The notes beneath the pieces are model-generated. The model made no database searches, was not told the origin of the DNA, and saw only the letters and a program-made list of their open reading frames with translations. Position numbers and translations under genes: made by a program. This document shows, piece after piece, positions 35,774 to 45,315 of a DNA stretch of 64,000 nucleotides (the stretch's first letter is position 1; every line of letters begins with the position of its first letter). The DNA lies in assembly GCA_047974375.1 (NCBI GenBank), contig JBKECF010000081.1:1-64000 (forward strand), written 5' to 3'. This DNA comes from JBKECF01 sp047974375. Its GTDB lineage: Bacteria; Bacillota; Clostridia; Lachnospirales; CAMZNU01.

Positions 35774-35828
35774 AATATCTCCAGAATAAAAAAAACGGCT
35801 AGGCCGTTTTTTTTATTCTGGAGATATT
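35774..35828 (-). terminator. Long perfect inverted repeat ending the ferredoxin gene
   Basis: Arms of 26 bases (35774-35799 and 35803-35828) are exact complements around a three-base loop. The core ACGGC/GCCGT with A8/T8 flanks is a standard terminator. The outer part includes the last five codons (Ile-Ser-Pro-Glu-stop) of ferredoxin and duplicates them in inverted form. Confidence 0.8.
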
Positions 35829-35980
35829 GCGTCTGTAGGACATACGCTTGCGCATGAACCACAATCGATACAAGTATCAGCAGCTATGCTATAAATGTCG
35901 CCTTCAGAAATACATTCTACAGGACATTCTGGTTGACAAGCTCCACAAGCTACACAAACATCACTAATTTTATATGCCAT
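35813..35980 (-). CDS. 2[4Fe-4S] ferredoxin
   Basis: The 55-residue protein is a clostridial-type ferredoxin with two CxxCxxCxxxC cluster motifs: CVACGACQPEC at residues 9-19 and CIDCGSCASVC at residues 37-47, each followed by Pro. It carries electrons for low-potential reactions and marks an anaerobic metabolism. The ATG at 35980 follows AAGGAGG by 5 to 6 bases. The stop codon lies inside the long inverted repeat that also ends transcription. Confidence 0.96.
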   Translation of the reverse strand: MAYKISDVCVACGACQPECPVECISEGDIYSIAADTCIDCGSCASVCPTDAISPE

Positions 35981-36294
35981 TGGGGCACCTCCTTTAATAA
36001 TTTATGTATTTATAATAAAGTATAAATTAACTAAATTCAAGAACAAAAAGAATTAGGAGCTACTTACACCAAATATATACTTTTTTATTTTAGGTAAATT
36101 GTTTTTAGGTAACTAAAGTTATTATAAAATATTGTTTGCAATTAAAGTTAAATTACTATCATTATGTCAAATTAGAAAATTTTCTACAATTTTTTAGAAT
36201 GATATAAATATAATTTCTAAAAAATCATGAATAAAAACTAGTAAACTACTAGGAATACCTGTTAAAATAAACAAAAAAGTTAACTGAAGATAAT
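35981..36294. other. Intergenic, AT-rich
   Basis: About 310 bases between the ferredoxin gene and the VOC gene. It must hold the ferredoxin promoter but I find no clear consensus pair, no hairpin with a T run, and no coding frame. Confidence 0.5.
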
Positions 36295-36708
36295 TTATTT
36301 TTCATCTTTATATATTAATTGCCATTGATTTCCAAATTTATCGGATAGCATGGAGTAAAGGTTAGCAAAAAAGCTACTTTGTGGCTCCATTGGCACATTA
36401 CCGTCAACTTTAAGTATTTCGTAAGCATGTAATAATTCCTCTGCATTATTGAAGTTGACAGCAGTACTTACATTGGTGCCGATTATTTGATCTTCCATTG
36501 GCATATCGGAAATCATAATAGAAAAATTCTTTATTTTAACTTCACCATACATAACAAGGTGTTTATATTCCTCTGGCATTTCATAATCCTCTGTTTTAGG
36601 GGCATCGCAAAATTTCATTATTGTTGACTCGCCATTAAAGGCTTTGGAATACATTTCTATGGCTTCGCTTGCTTGATTTTTTAATACAAAATAGGGATTG
36701 AATTTCAT
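36295..36708 (-). CDS. VOC/PhnB-like glyoxalase-fold protein
   Basis: The 137-residue protein starts KFNPYFVLKNQASEAIEMYSKAF, the typical opening of PhnB-like members of the vicinal-oxygen-chelate fold. The second half has FNNAEELLHAYEILK and ends with DKFGNQWQLIY. Members bind small substrates or antibiotics, and this sub-group is mostly uncharacterised. It lies 26 bases behind msrA and may be co-transcribed with it. Confidence 0.82.
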   Translation of the reverse strand: MKFNPYFVLKNQASEAIEMYSKAFNGESTIMKFCDAPKTEDYEMPEEYKHLVMYGEVKIKNFSIMISDMPMEDQIIGTNVSTAVNFNNAEELLHAYEILKVDGNVPMEPQSSFFANLYSMLSDKFGNQWQLIYKDEK

Positions 36709-36734
36709 TTTTTTCTCCTTTAAATTTAAAAATT

Positions 36735-37208
36735 TTAGTTTAGTTTTATATGACAGTATCCATTGGGGTTTTTCTTTAAATAATCTTGGTGGTACTCTTC
36801 GGCACTGTAATAGTTTTTTAGTTCCTTTACTTCTGTTACGATTGGTGGTAAATATTTTTTTTGCTCTTCGTTTATTGAATAGTATATAATTTTTAAGTCG
36901 TTAGGATTTGTGTAGTAAATGCCTGTTCGATATTGAGTTCCTGTATCGCCACCTTGTTTATTTAAAGATGTAGGGTCTATAACTTTCCAATATTTTTCCA
37001 GTATGCTTTCTAGGTTAATAATATTTTCGTTATATTCTATTTTAACTGTTTCGGCGAAGCCTGTAGCACTGGTGCATACTTCTTTATAGGTTGGGTTTTG
37101 TGTATTACCGTTTCCATAGCCAACATCTGTTGACATAACTCCCTCAATTCTGGAAAAATATTCTTCCATTCCCCAAAAACAACCGCCGGCTAAGTAAATG
37201 TTTTTCAT
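36735..37208 (-). CDS. msrA: Peptide methionine-S-sulfoxide reductase MsrA
   Basis: The 157-residue protein repairs oxidised methionine. Catalytic Cys10 lies in GGCFWGMEEYF; TDVGYGNG and YHQDYLKKNP are further family motifs. It ends YCHIKLN without the usual extra resolving cysteines, so recycling probably uses thioredoxin differently. It sits between the carboxyltransferase homologue and the VOC gene on the same strand with short gaps. Confidence 0.94.
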   Translation of the reverse strand: MKNIYLAGGCFWGMEEYFSRIEGVMSTDVGYGNGNTQNPTYKEVCTSATGFAETVKIEYNENIINLESILEKYWKVIDPTSLNKQGGDTGTQYRTGIYYTNPNDLKIIYYSINEEQKKYLPPIVTEVKELKNYYSAEEYHQDYLKKNPNGYCHIKLN

Positions 37209-37217
37209 TTAATCTCC

Positions 37218-38582
37218 TCAAACTGGGTATATATTATTTATGTTGTCGCTATCTATTTGCAATTCTACTGCTTGTCGGTGCTTGAAGAATTCTATGGATA
37301 TATCAGGAAACAAAATGTAAGTAAGAATGTCTTCTTCTTTTTGGTAAAATTCCTTTATATTATTAATTGTATTAGTAGATATTGGCGTGAATTCCTGCTC
37401 TTGGCCACCGAGTATTGTTCTTATTATATTTTCATTAATTGGCAAAGTGGTTTTTCCATATACACCTCTTACTAGGTATTTTATTTCTTCTATAGCTGGT
37501 TTATATCTTTCTCCATTTAATATATTTAAAATGGATTGAGTGGCTATTATATGGCTTATAGGAATAGTAAGTGGGGGATAACCTAGTTCAAAACGCACTT
37601 TTTCAAGTTCTTCTATAACTTCATTGAATTTATTTTTTGCATTATGTGCTTTAAGCTGTGATTTTATATGATATTCCATTTCAGAGGGAATATCATACTT
37701 TAAAGTATTAATATTTATACCTAAAAGTTTTGTGTTCATTAATCCGGTGTTTAGAGCTGCCTCTCGTATTGGCTTTAACATTAATTCGCCTTCTGCCAGT
37801 ATATCCGCTTTTAAATTAGTTTGGTAACCTAGGTTTTTAAAAGTTGCATCCATAACTTCTACAGCGGGTTGAGAAGTTCCTAATGCTAAGGGTGATATTG
37901 CTGTATCTATGGAATCAACTCCGGCTTCTACTGCTTTTAAGTATGTCATGGATGCCAGACCGCTAGTGCAATTTGAATGCAAATGAATAGGAATATTAAT
38001 GTTATTTTTTAATTCCATTATTAGGTTGTAGGTTGTTTGAGGTAATAAAATACCTGCTGTATCTTGCACACATATAGAATCTGCTCCTATGCATTCCATG
38101 GACTTTGCAAGATTAATAAAATACTCCAGTGTGTGGACAGGGCTATTTGTATAAGTAATTGCAAGTTGTGCATGTCCATTTTCTTTTTTTGTGGATTTTA
38201 TGGCTGCTTCCATGTTATTTAAATCATTTAATGGGTCTGAAATTCTAAGTATGGATATGCCATTTTCTATAGACTTCCTAATAAATGCCTCAATAATATC
38301 ATCTGCATAAGGCTTGTAGCCTAGTATATTTCTGCCATATAAAAGCATTTGTAGCTTAGTGTTTTTAGCAGCTTTACCTATTTTTTTTAGTCGCTCCCAT
38401 GGGTCTTCTTTTAAATACTTTAGACAGGACTCAAATGTAGCACCGCCCCATATGTCTAAAGCGTGAAAGCCAGCATTGTCTAATTTTTCTATAATGGGCA
38501 ACATTGTTTCTGTACGTAGTCTTGTAGCAAGTAATGATTGTTGTCCTCCTCGAAAGGTTGTATCTGTAAATTGAATTTTCAT
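37218..38582 (-). CDS. OadA/PycB-type carboxyltransferase homologue with altered metal site
   Basis: The 454-residue protein aligns along its length with the carboxyltransferase part of pyruvate carboxylase subunit B and oxaloacetate decarboxylase alpha (DTTFRGGQQSLLATRLRT; DIWGGATFE; then a PYC_OADA-type C-terminal region). The biotin domain is missing. Key residues differ: Asp7 of the metal site stays, but the RD of the LRD motif is Arg11-Gly12. The lysine that is carbamylated in active enzymes is Gln173 (ICVQDTAG), and the HTHD motif is His202-Ser-Asn204-Cys. With two of four metal ligands changed, decarboxylation by the standard mechanism is unlikely. It may bind a keto acid or do another reaction. 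No oad or pyc partner genes are nearby. Confidence 0.8.
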   Translation of the reverse strand: MKIQFTDTTFRGGQQSLLATRLRTETMLPIIEKLDNAGFHALDIWGGATFESCLKYLKEDPWERLKKIGKAAKNTKLQMLLYGRNILGYKPYADDIIEAFIRKSIENGISILRISDPLNDLNNMEAAIKSTKKENGHAQLAITYTNSPVHTLEYFINLAKSMECIGADSICVQDTAGILLPQTTYNLIMELKNNINIPIHLHSNCTSGLASMTYLKAVEAGVDSIDTAISPLALGTSQPAVEVMDATFKNLGYQTNLKADILAEGELMLKPIREAALNTGLMNTKLLGININTLKYDIPSEMEYHIKSQLKAHNAKNKFNEVIEELEKVRFELGYPPLTIPISHIIATQSILNILNGERYKPAIEEIKYLVRGVYGKTTLPINENIIRTILGGQEQEFTPISTNTINNIKEFYQKEEDILTYILFPDISIEFFKHRQAVELQIDSDNINNIYPV

Positions 38583-38599
38583 GTGTCACCTCTCTTTAT

Positions 38600-39310
38600 T
38601 TATAACTTCTTATCTAGGGAATTTAAATATTGTACTTCTTCAGTATTTAATTCCCTATAAGTTCCTTCTTTTAGATCATTTAATTCTAAATCGCCTATAG
38701 CTACTCTTTTTAAAGTAATTACACTATGACCTATTTTACTACACATTTTTCTAACTTGTCTGTTACGACCTTCGTGGATTTTTATTTCTAGTGTGGAATT
38801 CTTGCCTTTTTTTAAAATTTTAATTTCTGCTGGTGAAGTTCTGTAGTTGTCTATTAATAAGCCATTTTTGAATTTTAATATTTCTTCTTGGCTTGGTGTG
38901 CCTTGTACTGTTGCTATATAGGTTTTATTTACATTGTGCTTAGGGTGAGTTAATTTGTGGGTAAGTACACCATCGTTTGTAAGGAGTAAAAGCCCACTTG
39001 TGTCTATATCTAACCTACCAATGGGATAAATTCGTTCGTTTGTACCTATTAAATCTAAAATTGTTTTTCTTTCTAATTCATCAGATACGGTTGAAACGTA
39101 GCCTATAGGCTTGTTCAACATAATATAAATATTTTTTTTTGCGCCTATTAATTCACTATTTACACGGACTTCGTCACCTTCTCCAACTTTAAAGCCGAGT
39201 TCAGTAACAATATTGTCATTTACTGTTACTGAACCTGCTAAAATTAAATCTTCGCATTTACGTCGAGAAGCTACACCACAATAGGCCATGTATTTTTGTA
39301 ATCTCTCCAT
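38600..39310 (-). CDS. RsuA/RluB-family pseudouridine synthase
   Basis: The 236-residue enzyme modifies rRNA. An S4 RNA-binding domain comes first (MERLQKYMAYCGVASRRKCE) and the catalytic domain follows with GRLDIDTSGLLLLTNDG, in which the Asp of RLD is the nucleophile. In Firmicutes this form is usually RluB, acting on 23S rRNA. It lies between alaS (9 bases upstream in transcription) and the carboxyltransferase homologue. Confidence 0.92.
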   Translation of the reverse strand: MERLQKYMAYCGVASRRKCEDLILAGSVTVNDNIVTELGFKVGEGDEVRVNSELIGAKKNIYIMLNKPIGYVSTVSDELERKTILDLIGTNERIYPIGRLDIDTSGLLLLTNDGVLTHKLTHPKHNVNKTYIATVQGTPSQEEILKFKNGLLIDNYRTSPAEIKILKKGKNSTLEIKIHEGRNRQVRKMCSKIGHSVITLKRVAIGDLELNDLKEGTYRELNTEEVQYLNSLDKKL

Positions 39311-39319
39311 TTTTTTTAC

Positions 39320-41965
39320 CTATTTTTTAAGCTGGGCTAAAACAACATCCTTAGCTTTTGCTAATGCTTCTTCGGCTTTATCAACATCCGTACCACCGCC
39401 CTGAGCCATGTTTGGACGCCCGCCACCTTTACCACCAACAACACTTGATATTTCTTTCATTATTAAACCAGCATGCACGCCTTCCTTTACTAAATCTTCT
39501 GTAACCATTGTGACTAAGTTTAATTTATTATCTTGCTCACTTATAAATACAGTAATTACAGACTTTTCTTTTTCTTTTACTTTATCTGAAATTGATTTTA
39601 ATGCATTTATATCTAAATCTTTAAATTTTCTTGCAATTAGTATTTTTCCTTCTACTAAATCTTTTCCGTTTAGTATTTCATCTAAAATACCTACGGAAGA
39701 TTTTTCTTGCATCTTTTGTAGTTCTTTATCTAATTCTTTTGCTCGCTCTATAAATTGAGTAATTTTATTAACTATATTTTCTGGTGAATCTCTTACAACG
39801 TTTTGTATATGTTCAATTGTAGTTGCGTTATTTTTATAATATTCCATGGCCGCACGTCCTGTTATGGCTTCTATTCTACGCACTCCGCCGGCAACACCTG
39901 TTTCGCTAATAATTTTAAAAGTAGAAATTACAGAAGAATTATTTACATGAGTACCACCACATAGTTCTATACTATAGTCGCCCATATTTACTACACGTAC
40001 AGTATCGCCGTATTTTTCGCCAAAAAGTGCAGTTGCACCCATTTTTTTAGCCTCGTTTATTTCGGCTTCTAATGTGCTAATATTTACGCATTCTAATATT
40101 TTTTGGTTTACTAATTTTTCTATTTTATTTAAATTCTGTTTTGTAAGTGGCGAAAAATGAGTAAAGTCGAAACGAAGACGTTCTTTATTAACATTTGAGC
40201 CAGCTTGTTCTATGTGACTTCCTAATACGTCTTTTAGTGCCTTTTGTAAGAGGTGAGTGGCGCTATGGTTTCTTGCAGCGTCTAAACGGTTTACTTTATT
40301 GTAAGCTGACGTTACATCATCATTAGTTTTTATATCATCTTCTATTACTACACCAAAATGAGCAAATTTATTGCCGCCTACTTTTTTACAGTCCTTTATT
40401 TCTACAACAGCATTGGCTGTTTTTATAGTGCCTGAGTCGCCAGCTTGTCCACCACTTTCAGCGTAAAAAACTGTTTTATCTAATATTAAAGCTACATTAT
40501 CCCCTTTTTTTGCTGACTCCACTATTTCATTGTTTTTAATAATGTAAAGGATTTTACCCTTAGTTTCCGCTTGCTTATAGCCTACAAATTCTGTTGCAAT
40601 TTCTGGGTCTATGGAGCTGAAAATTGTTTCGTCTGCACCCATATAGGTAGATTCTTCTCTTGCTGAGCGAGCACGTTCTTTTTGTGCTTGCATTTCCTTG
40701 TAAAATTCATCGGTATTAATTGTTATACCTTCTTTTTCAAGTATTTCTTGTAAAAGTTCTAGTGGGAAACCAAAAGTGTCGTACATTCTAAAAGCCTCAG
40801 AGCCAACTAATGTCATTGTTGCCCCTTCGTCTTTTATACGTTTTATATGGTCACTAACCATGGATAAACCTTGGTCAATAGTTATATAAAATCTATTTTC
40901 TTCTACATTTAAAACTTTTAAAATGTAGTCTTGCTTTTCTATTAATTCTGGATAGGCTTCACCAGAAACTTTTGCAACTATTTTTGCTGTTTTAGCTAAG
41001 AACATTTCATTTATTCCTAGTAATTTACCATGTATACCAGCACGACGGAGTAAACGGCGTAGCACGTATCCACGTCCTTCATTAGATGGCAATACTCCAT
41101 CTGCCGTCATAAAGCATACTGAGCGTATATGGTCTGTTATAACTCTAATGGATATATCTTTTTTGGCGTCGTCACCATAATTATACTTTGCTAATTTGCA
41201 AATGCTATCACGTATTTCTTTTATTGTGTCTATGTCGAAAATTGAATTAACATTTTGCATTGTAGATGCTAGACGTTCAAGACCCATACCTGTATCAATA
41301 TTGGGAAATGCTAAGTCTAAATATTCGCCAGCATCAGTTTTTTCATATTGAGTAAAAACGAGATTCCATATTTCTATGTATCTATCACATTCGCAACCTA
41401 CAGTACAATTTTCATTATCACAGCCGTATTCCTTGCCTTTATCAAAATAAATTTCGGAACATGGTCCGCATGGTCCTACTCCGTGCTCCCAGAAGTTATC
41501 TTCTTTGCCCATTTTAAATATTTTTTCTATAGGCACACCAACTTTTTCATTCCATATTTTTAATGATTCGTCATCAGTTTCGAAAACGGATACATAAAGT
41601 CTGTCTTCAGGTATTTCCATAACTTGCGTTAAAAATTCCCATGACCAGGGTATTATTTCTTCTTTAAAATAATCCCCGAAGGAAAAATTCCCTAACATTT
41701 CAAAAAAAGTACCATGACGTGCTGTTTTACCAACATTTTCTATATCTCCTGTACGTATACATTTTTGACATGTAGTAACTCTTTTAGATGGTGGAATTTC
41801 TTGTCCTGTAAAAAAAGCCTTCATTGGTGCCATACCGGAATTTATAAGTAGTAAAGAATTATCGTTTTCCGGTACAAGAGGAAATGATTTTAATCTTAAA
41901 TGTTCCTTTCCCTCAAAAAATTGCAAGTATTTTTCTCTAATTTCGTTAAGTCCTAAATATTTCAT
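39320..41965 (-). CDS. alaS: Alanyl-tRNA synthetase
   Basis: This class II enzyme of 881 residues charges tRNA-Ala. In order: catalytic domain (MKYLGLNEIREKYLQFFEG; KRVTTCQKCIRTGDIENVG), a tRNA-recognition helical region, an editing domain with HSATHLLQKAL and the CGGTHVNN zinc motif, and the C-Ala domain with the Gly-rich GGKGGGRPNMAQGG. I choose the ATG at 41965, behind GAAAGGAT; the longer frame would read through the T-box leader. Confidence 0.96.
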   Translation of the reverse strand: MKYLGLNEIREKYLQFFEGKEHLRLKSFPLVPENDNSLLLINSGMAPMKAFFTGQEIPPSKRVTTCQKCIRTGDIENVGKTARHGTFFEMLGNFSFGDYFKEEIIPWSWEFLTQVMEIPEDRLYVSVFETDDESLKIWNEKVGVPIEKIFKMGKEDNFWEHGVGPCGPCSEIYFDKGKEYGCDNENCTVGCECDRYIEIWNLVFTQYEKTDAGEYLDLAFPNIDTGMGLERLASTMQNVNSIFDIDTIKEIRDSICKLAKYNYGDDAKKDISIRVITDHIRSVCFMTADGVLPSNEGRGYVLRRLLRRAGIHGKLLGINEMFLAKTAKIVAKVSGEAYPELIEKQDYILKVLNVEENRFYITIDQGLSMVSDHIKRIKDEGATMTLVGSEAFRMYDTFGFPLELLQEILEKEGITINTDEFYKEMQAQKERARSAREESTYMGADETIFSSIDPEIATEFVGYKQAETKGKILYIIKNNEIVESAKKGDNVALILDKTVFYAESGGQAGDSGTIKTANAVVEIKDCKKVGGNKFAHFGVVIEDDIKTNDDVTSAYNKVNRLDAARNHSATHLLQKALKDVLGSHIEQAGSNVNKERLRFDFTHFSPLTKQNLNKIEKLVNQKILECVNISTLEAEINEAKKMGATALFGEKYGDTVRVVNMGDYSIELCGGTHVNNSSVISTFKIISETGVAGGVRRIEAITGRAAMEYYKNNATTIEHIQNVVRDSPENIVNKITQFIERAKELDKELQKMQEKSSVGILDEILNGKDLVEGKILIARKFKDLDINALKSISDKVKEKEKSVITVFISEQDNKLNLVTMVTEDLVKEGVHAGLIMKEISSVVGGKGGGRPNMAQGGGTDVDKAEEALAKAKDVVLAQLKK

Positions 41966-41989
41966 ATTAAATCCTTTCATTAAGTAAAT

Positions 41990-42165
41990 TTTCCATAAAA
42001 AAAGCCTTACATATAGAGGCCAAAGCGGCGGTACCACCCTATTTATGCAAAGCATCACTTTTGTGTTTTATAAAGGGAACAAACCTATATATTTTTAAAA
42101 AGATAGCTTCAATATATGTTTAATAAAAACTTTCACCAATTGTTTTCTCTCTGGAAATAAACAGT
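41990..42165 (-). promoter_or_regulatory. T-box leader of alaS
   Basis: On the minus strand: CAGAGAG stem I motif followed by TTGGTG, a TTGAAGCTATC segment that presents a GCT alanine specifier, the T-box core AGGGTGGTACCGCCG (about 42028-42042), and a short terminator stem GCCT/AGGC with seven T at 41998-42020. The alanine codon and the alaS position agree. Confidence 0.92.
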
Positions 42166-42195
42166 ATATTTACTCATTCTTTATATATTTAAATA

Positions 42196-42813
42196 TTAGT
42201 TAGAATTTTTCTTGTATTGACTAAGAATATAATCCTCCTTGTATTTTAAAACTTTTGGCACATAATTTTCAGTTTCCTTAAAAGGAGGTATGCCATTGTA
42301 TTTATCTACGTTGCCAGGTCCTGCATTGTATGCAGCGAGAGCTAAAGATTCATCATTATATTTTTCTAATAATGAGCTTATATATTTTGTGCCGCCGTCA
42401 ATATTTTCTTCCACACTATAGGGTTCATTTACATTTAAGTATTCTGCTGTAGCAGGCATTAATTGCATAAGTCCCATAGCTCCGGAACGTGATGTTGCCT
42501 TTGGGTTGAAGTTACTTTCTTGTTTTATTATTGCTTTAATTAAATTTGGGTCTACATCATATTTTTTAGAGGCATCCTTAACAGCATTACTCATGCTTTG
42601 GGCAAGAGCTTTGTCATCGACTTCTAAAAAACCGTTAAGAATACTTTCGAATGAGTTACCTAAATTTATTTCATCATATTGAGTATTTTCTATTTTATTA
42701 CCCAAGTGGATTTTTTCGTCCACACCAAAGGCTTTAGAATTTTTTTTAGTTTTTGGGATTTCAATAGTTATGTTACTCATTACTTCGTTATAAATTGAAG
42801 AAACAGAAACCAT
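42196..42813 (-). CDS. Lytic transglycosylase, SLT domain
   Basis: The 205-residue protein ends in a goose-lysozyme-like SLT domain: catalytic Glu in IIKQESNFNPKATS, then GAMGLMQLMPATAE and ALAAYNAGPGNVDKYNGIPPF. It cleaves peptidoglycan glycan strands. The N-terminal 85 residues are polar and show no signal peptide or membrane helix, so export is unexplained. It is divergent from mutS2 and lies upstream of alaS on the same strand. Confidence 0.88.
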   Translation of the reverse strand: MVSVSSIYNEVMSNITIEIPKTKKNSKAFGVDEKIHLGNKIENTQYDEINLGNSFESILNGFLEVDDKALAQSMSNAVKDASKKYDVDPNLIKAIIKQESNFNPKATSRSGAMGLMQLMPATAEYLNVNEPYSVEENIDGGTKYISSLLEKYNDESLALAAYNAGPGNVDKYNGIPPFKETENYVPKVLKYKEDYILSQYKKNSN

Positions 42814-42939
42814 AGATAACCTTTCTATAAAAATAAATTTTAAGTACTATAGAGTATATGTTATAATATTTTTGTGAAAAAATAAAGAGAATTTTACATA
42901 AAAAAATTCAATTTAATTTAAAAGGAGTATTTAGGTACT

Positions 42940-45306
42940 ATGGAAAAAAAATCATTAAAGGTTTTAGAGTTTACTAAAATAGTGGAATTGCTAGTTTCTA
43001 AGGCTATATCGCCTATGGGTAAAGACTACTCAAAAAATATAGAGCCAAATATATATTTAGATGAAATTAAAAAAAATCAGAAAGAAACAACAGAAGCAGT
43101 AAATTTAATTCTAAAAAGAGGCTCATTTCCTTTAGGAGGAATAAAAGACATACGGGAGTCTATTAAAAGAGTTGGAGTAGGTGGAACTTTATCAATAGAG
43201 GAACTTTTAAATGTAGGTGACTTTTTATATGTTTGTGGAAAAGTAGAACGTTTTGCTAAAGATGATAGAGATACAGAAGTATACGAAAATTTACAAGATA
43301 AATTGGATAGCATAGTAGGCAATAGCAGGCTGGAAAATAAAATACACAAATGTATTAAAAATGATAAAGAATTAAATGATAATGCTAGCGATACACTTTT
43401 TTCTATTCGCCAAAGCATTAGGAATTATAATAATAAAATTCGTGAACAGTTAAATAATTTAATAAACTCTTCTGGTTCTAAAACTATGTTACAAGATAAT
43501 GTTATAACTACGAGAAATGGTAGATATTGTGTGCCTGTAAAATTCGAATACAAAAATTCTTTTGGTGGCATGATACATGACCAATCTTCAACGGGTGCTA
43601 CAGTTTTTATAGAACCAACAATTGTAGTTGAGTCCAATAATAAAATAAGCCAGCTTAAAAGTGAGGAAAAGGCAGAAATTGATAAAATACTTTATAATCT
43701 ATCTCAAATGGTTGTTGAAGAATTGCCTTTGTTTCATAATAATTTAGAAATGATTACTTATTTAGATTTTGTATTTGCAAAAGGTGAGTTATCCCTTTTG
43801 TACAATGGAACAAGGCCAAAATTCAATACAAAGGGATTTATAGATATTAAAAAAGGTAGACATCCCTTACTAGATAAAAATGAGGTAGTTCCTACAGATA
43901 TTTATATAGGTAAGGACTTTACTACATTATTAATAACAGGTCCAAATACTGGAGGAAAAACAGTATCTTTAAAAACTTTGGGACTATTTACTTTAATGGG
44001 CCAAAGTGGATTGCATATACCGGCTCAAGATGGGTCGGAGCTAGGTGTTTTCGATAATGTATTTGCCGATATAGGCGATGAGCAAAGTATTGAGCAAAGT
44101 CTTAGTACTTTTTCCTCACATATGACAAATATTGTTTACATACTAAAGCATATGACAAAAAATTCTCTTGTATTATTTGATGAATTAGGTGCAGGAACTG
44201 ACCCAACAGAGGGGGCAGCTCTAGGTATTAGTATACTGGAAAATTTACATAAAAAAGATATAAGAGTTGCTGTTACTACTCATTATAGTGAGCTAAAAGT
44301 ATATGCAATAGATACAAAGGGCGTGGAAAATGCTTGTTGCGAGTTTGATGTAAAAACTTTAAGACCGACTTATAAATTGCTAATTGGTATACCAGGTAAA
44401 AGTAATGCCTTTGCTATTTCTAAAAGATTGGGCTTGCCAACAGAAATAATAAATGGAGCTAAGGAGATAATAAGTCAAGAGGACACAAGGTTAGAAAGTG
44501 TTATTACGGATTTAGAAATAAATAGAAAAACTATTTTAAAAGAAAAAGAAGAAGCTGAAAATATGCGTCAAGAAATTCAGCGACTTAAAAAAGATGTTGA
44601 AAATCAAAAAAATAGGTTAGATAGGCAAAGGGAGAAAGCTGCAGAAACAGCTAAAAAAGAGGCAAAAGAGATAATAACAGAAGCTAAGGAAAAAGCAGAT
44701 AGACTTATACAAGAACTAAATAGACAAATATCAGGCAAATCTTCAATGAAAGAAATCGAAAAAACAAGAGCTGAATTGCGTGAGGCAACAAAAAAATATA
44801 ATATTGATTTTGTTTCAATGACTGAGGAGAATAAAAGTAAAAAGTTAGATGAATCTTTAAAAAATGGTGATAATGTATTTGTAACAACAATGAATTCCAG
44901 TGGTACAATTGTATCTGATGTAGATAAAAATAAAAAAGTAATGGTTCAAATAGGATCAATGAAAATGCAAATTCATATATCTAATTTGCAAAAGGAAAAA
45001 GTGAAAAAAGAACAGGTTAGACATAATATTGCTGCTAGGGCAAGAAGTGGCAAAAGCTCAAATATTAAAGTTGAGTTAGATATACGTGGGCACAATGTAG
45101 AAGAGGGCTTGGAAAAATTAGATAAATATTTAGACGATGCCTTTTTAGCAAACTTAAAGCAAGTAAGCATAATACATGGTAAAGGTACAGGTGTGCTAAG
45201 AAGAGCGGTACACGATTTTTTAAAAGGAAACTCAAATATTGCAAATTATAGATTTGGTGAATTTGGCGAGGGCGATTTAGGTGTAACTATAGTAACGTTA
45301 AAATAA
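42940..45306 (+). CDS. mutS2: MutS2 / RqcU ATPase-endonuclease
   Basis: The 788-residue protein has the MutS clamp and ATPase core (Walker A GPNTGGKTVSLKT near 329, LFDELGAGTDPTEGAAL), a coiled coil (residues about 510-630), a KOW-like segment and a C-terminal Smr nuclease domain (LDIRGHNVEEG; HGKGTGVLRRAV). MutS2 suppresses recombination and in Bacillus splits stalled collided ribosomes. It heads the plus-strand run that continues with the pilB- and pilC-like genes nine bases downstream. Confidence 0.95.
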   Translation: MEKKSLKVLEFTKIVELLVSKAISPMGKDYSKNIEPNIYLDEIKKNQKETTEAVNLILKRGSFPLGGIKDIRESIKRVGVGGTLSIEELLNVGDFLYVCGKVERFAKDDRDTEVYENLQDKLDSIVGNSRLENKIHKCIKNDKELNDNASDTLFSIRQSIRNYNNKIREQLNNLINSSGSKTMLQDNVITTRNGRYCVPVKFEYKNSFGGMIHDQSSTGATVFIEPTIVVESNNKISQLKSEEKAEIDKILYNLSQMVVEELPLFHNNLEMITYLDFVFAKGELSLLYNGTRPKFNTKGFIDIKKGRHPLLDKNEVVPTDIYIGKDFTTLLITGPNTGGKTVSLKTLGLFTLMGQSGLHIPAQDGSELGVFDNVFADIGDEQSIEQSLSTFSSHMTNIVYILKHMTKNSLVLFDELGAGTDPTEGAALGISILENLHKKDIRVAVTTHYSELKVYAIDTKGVENACCEFDVKTLRPTYKLLIGIPGKSNAFAISKRLGLPTEIINGAKEIISQEDTRLESVITDLEINRKTILKEKEEAENMRQEIQRLKKDVENQKNRLDRQREKAAETAKKEAKEIITEAKEKADRLIQELNRQISGKSSMKEIEKTRAELREATKKYNIDFVSMTEENKSKKLDESLKNGDNVFVTTMNSSGTIVSDVDKNKKVMVQIGSMKMQIHISNLQKEKVKKEQVRHNIAARARSGKSSNIKVELDIRGHNVEEGLEKLDKYLDDAFLANLKQVSIIHGKGTGVLRRAVHDFLKGNSNIANYRFGEFGEGDLGVTIVTLK

Positions 45307-45315
45307 AGGTGCAAA

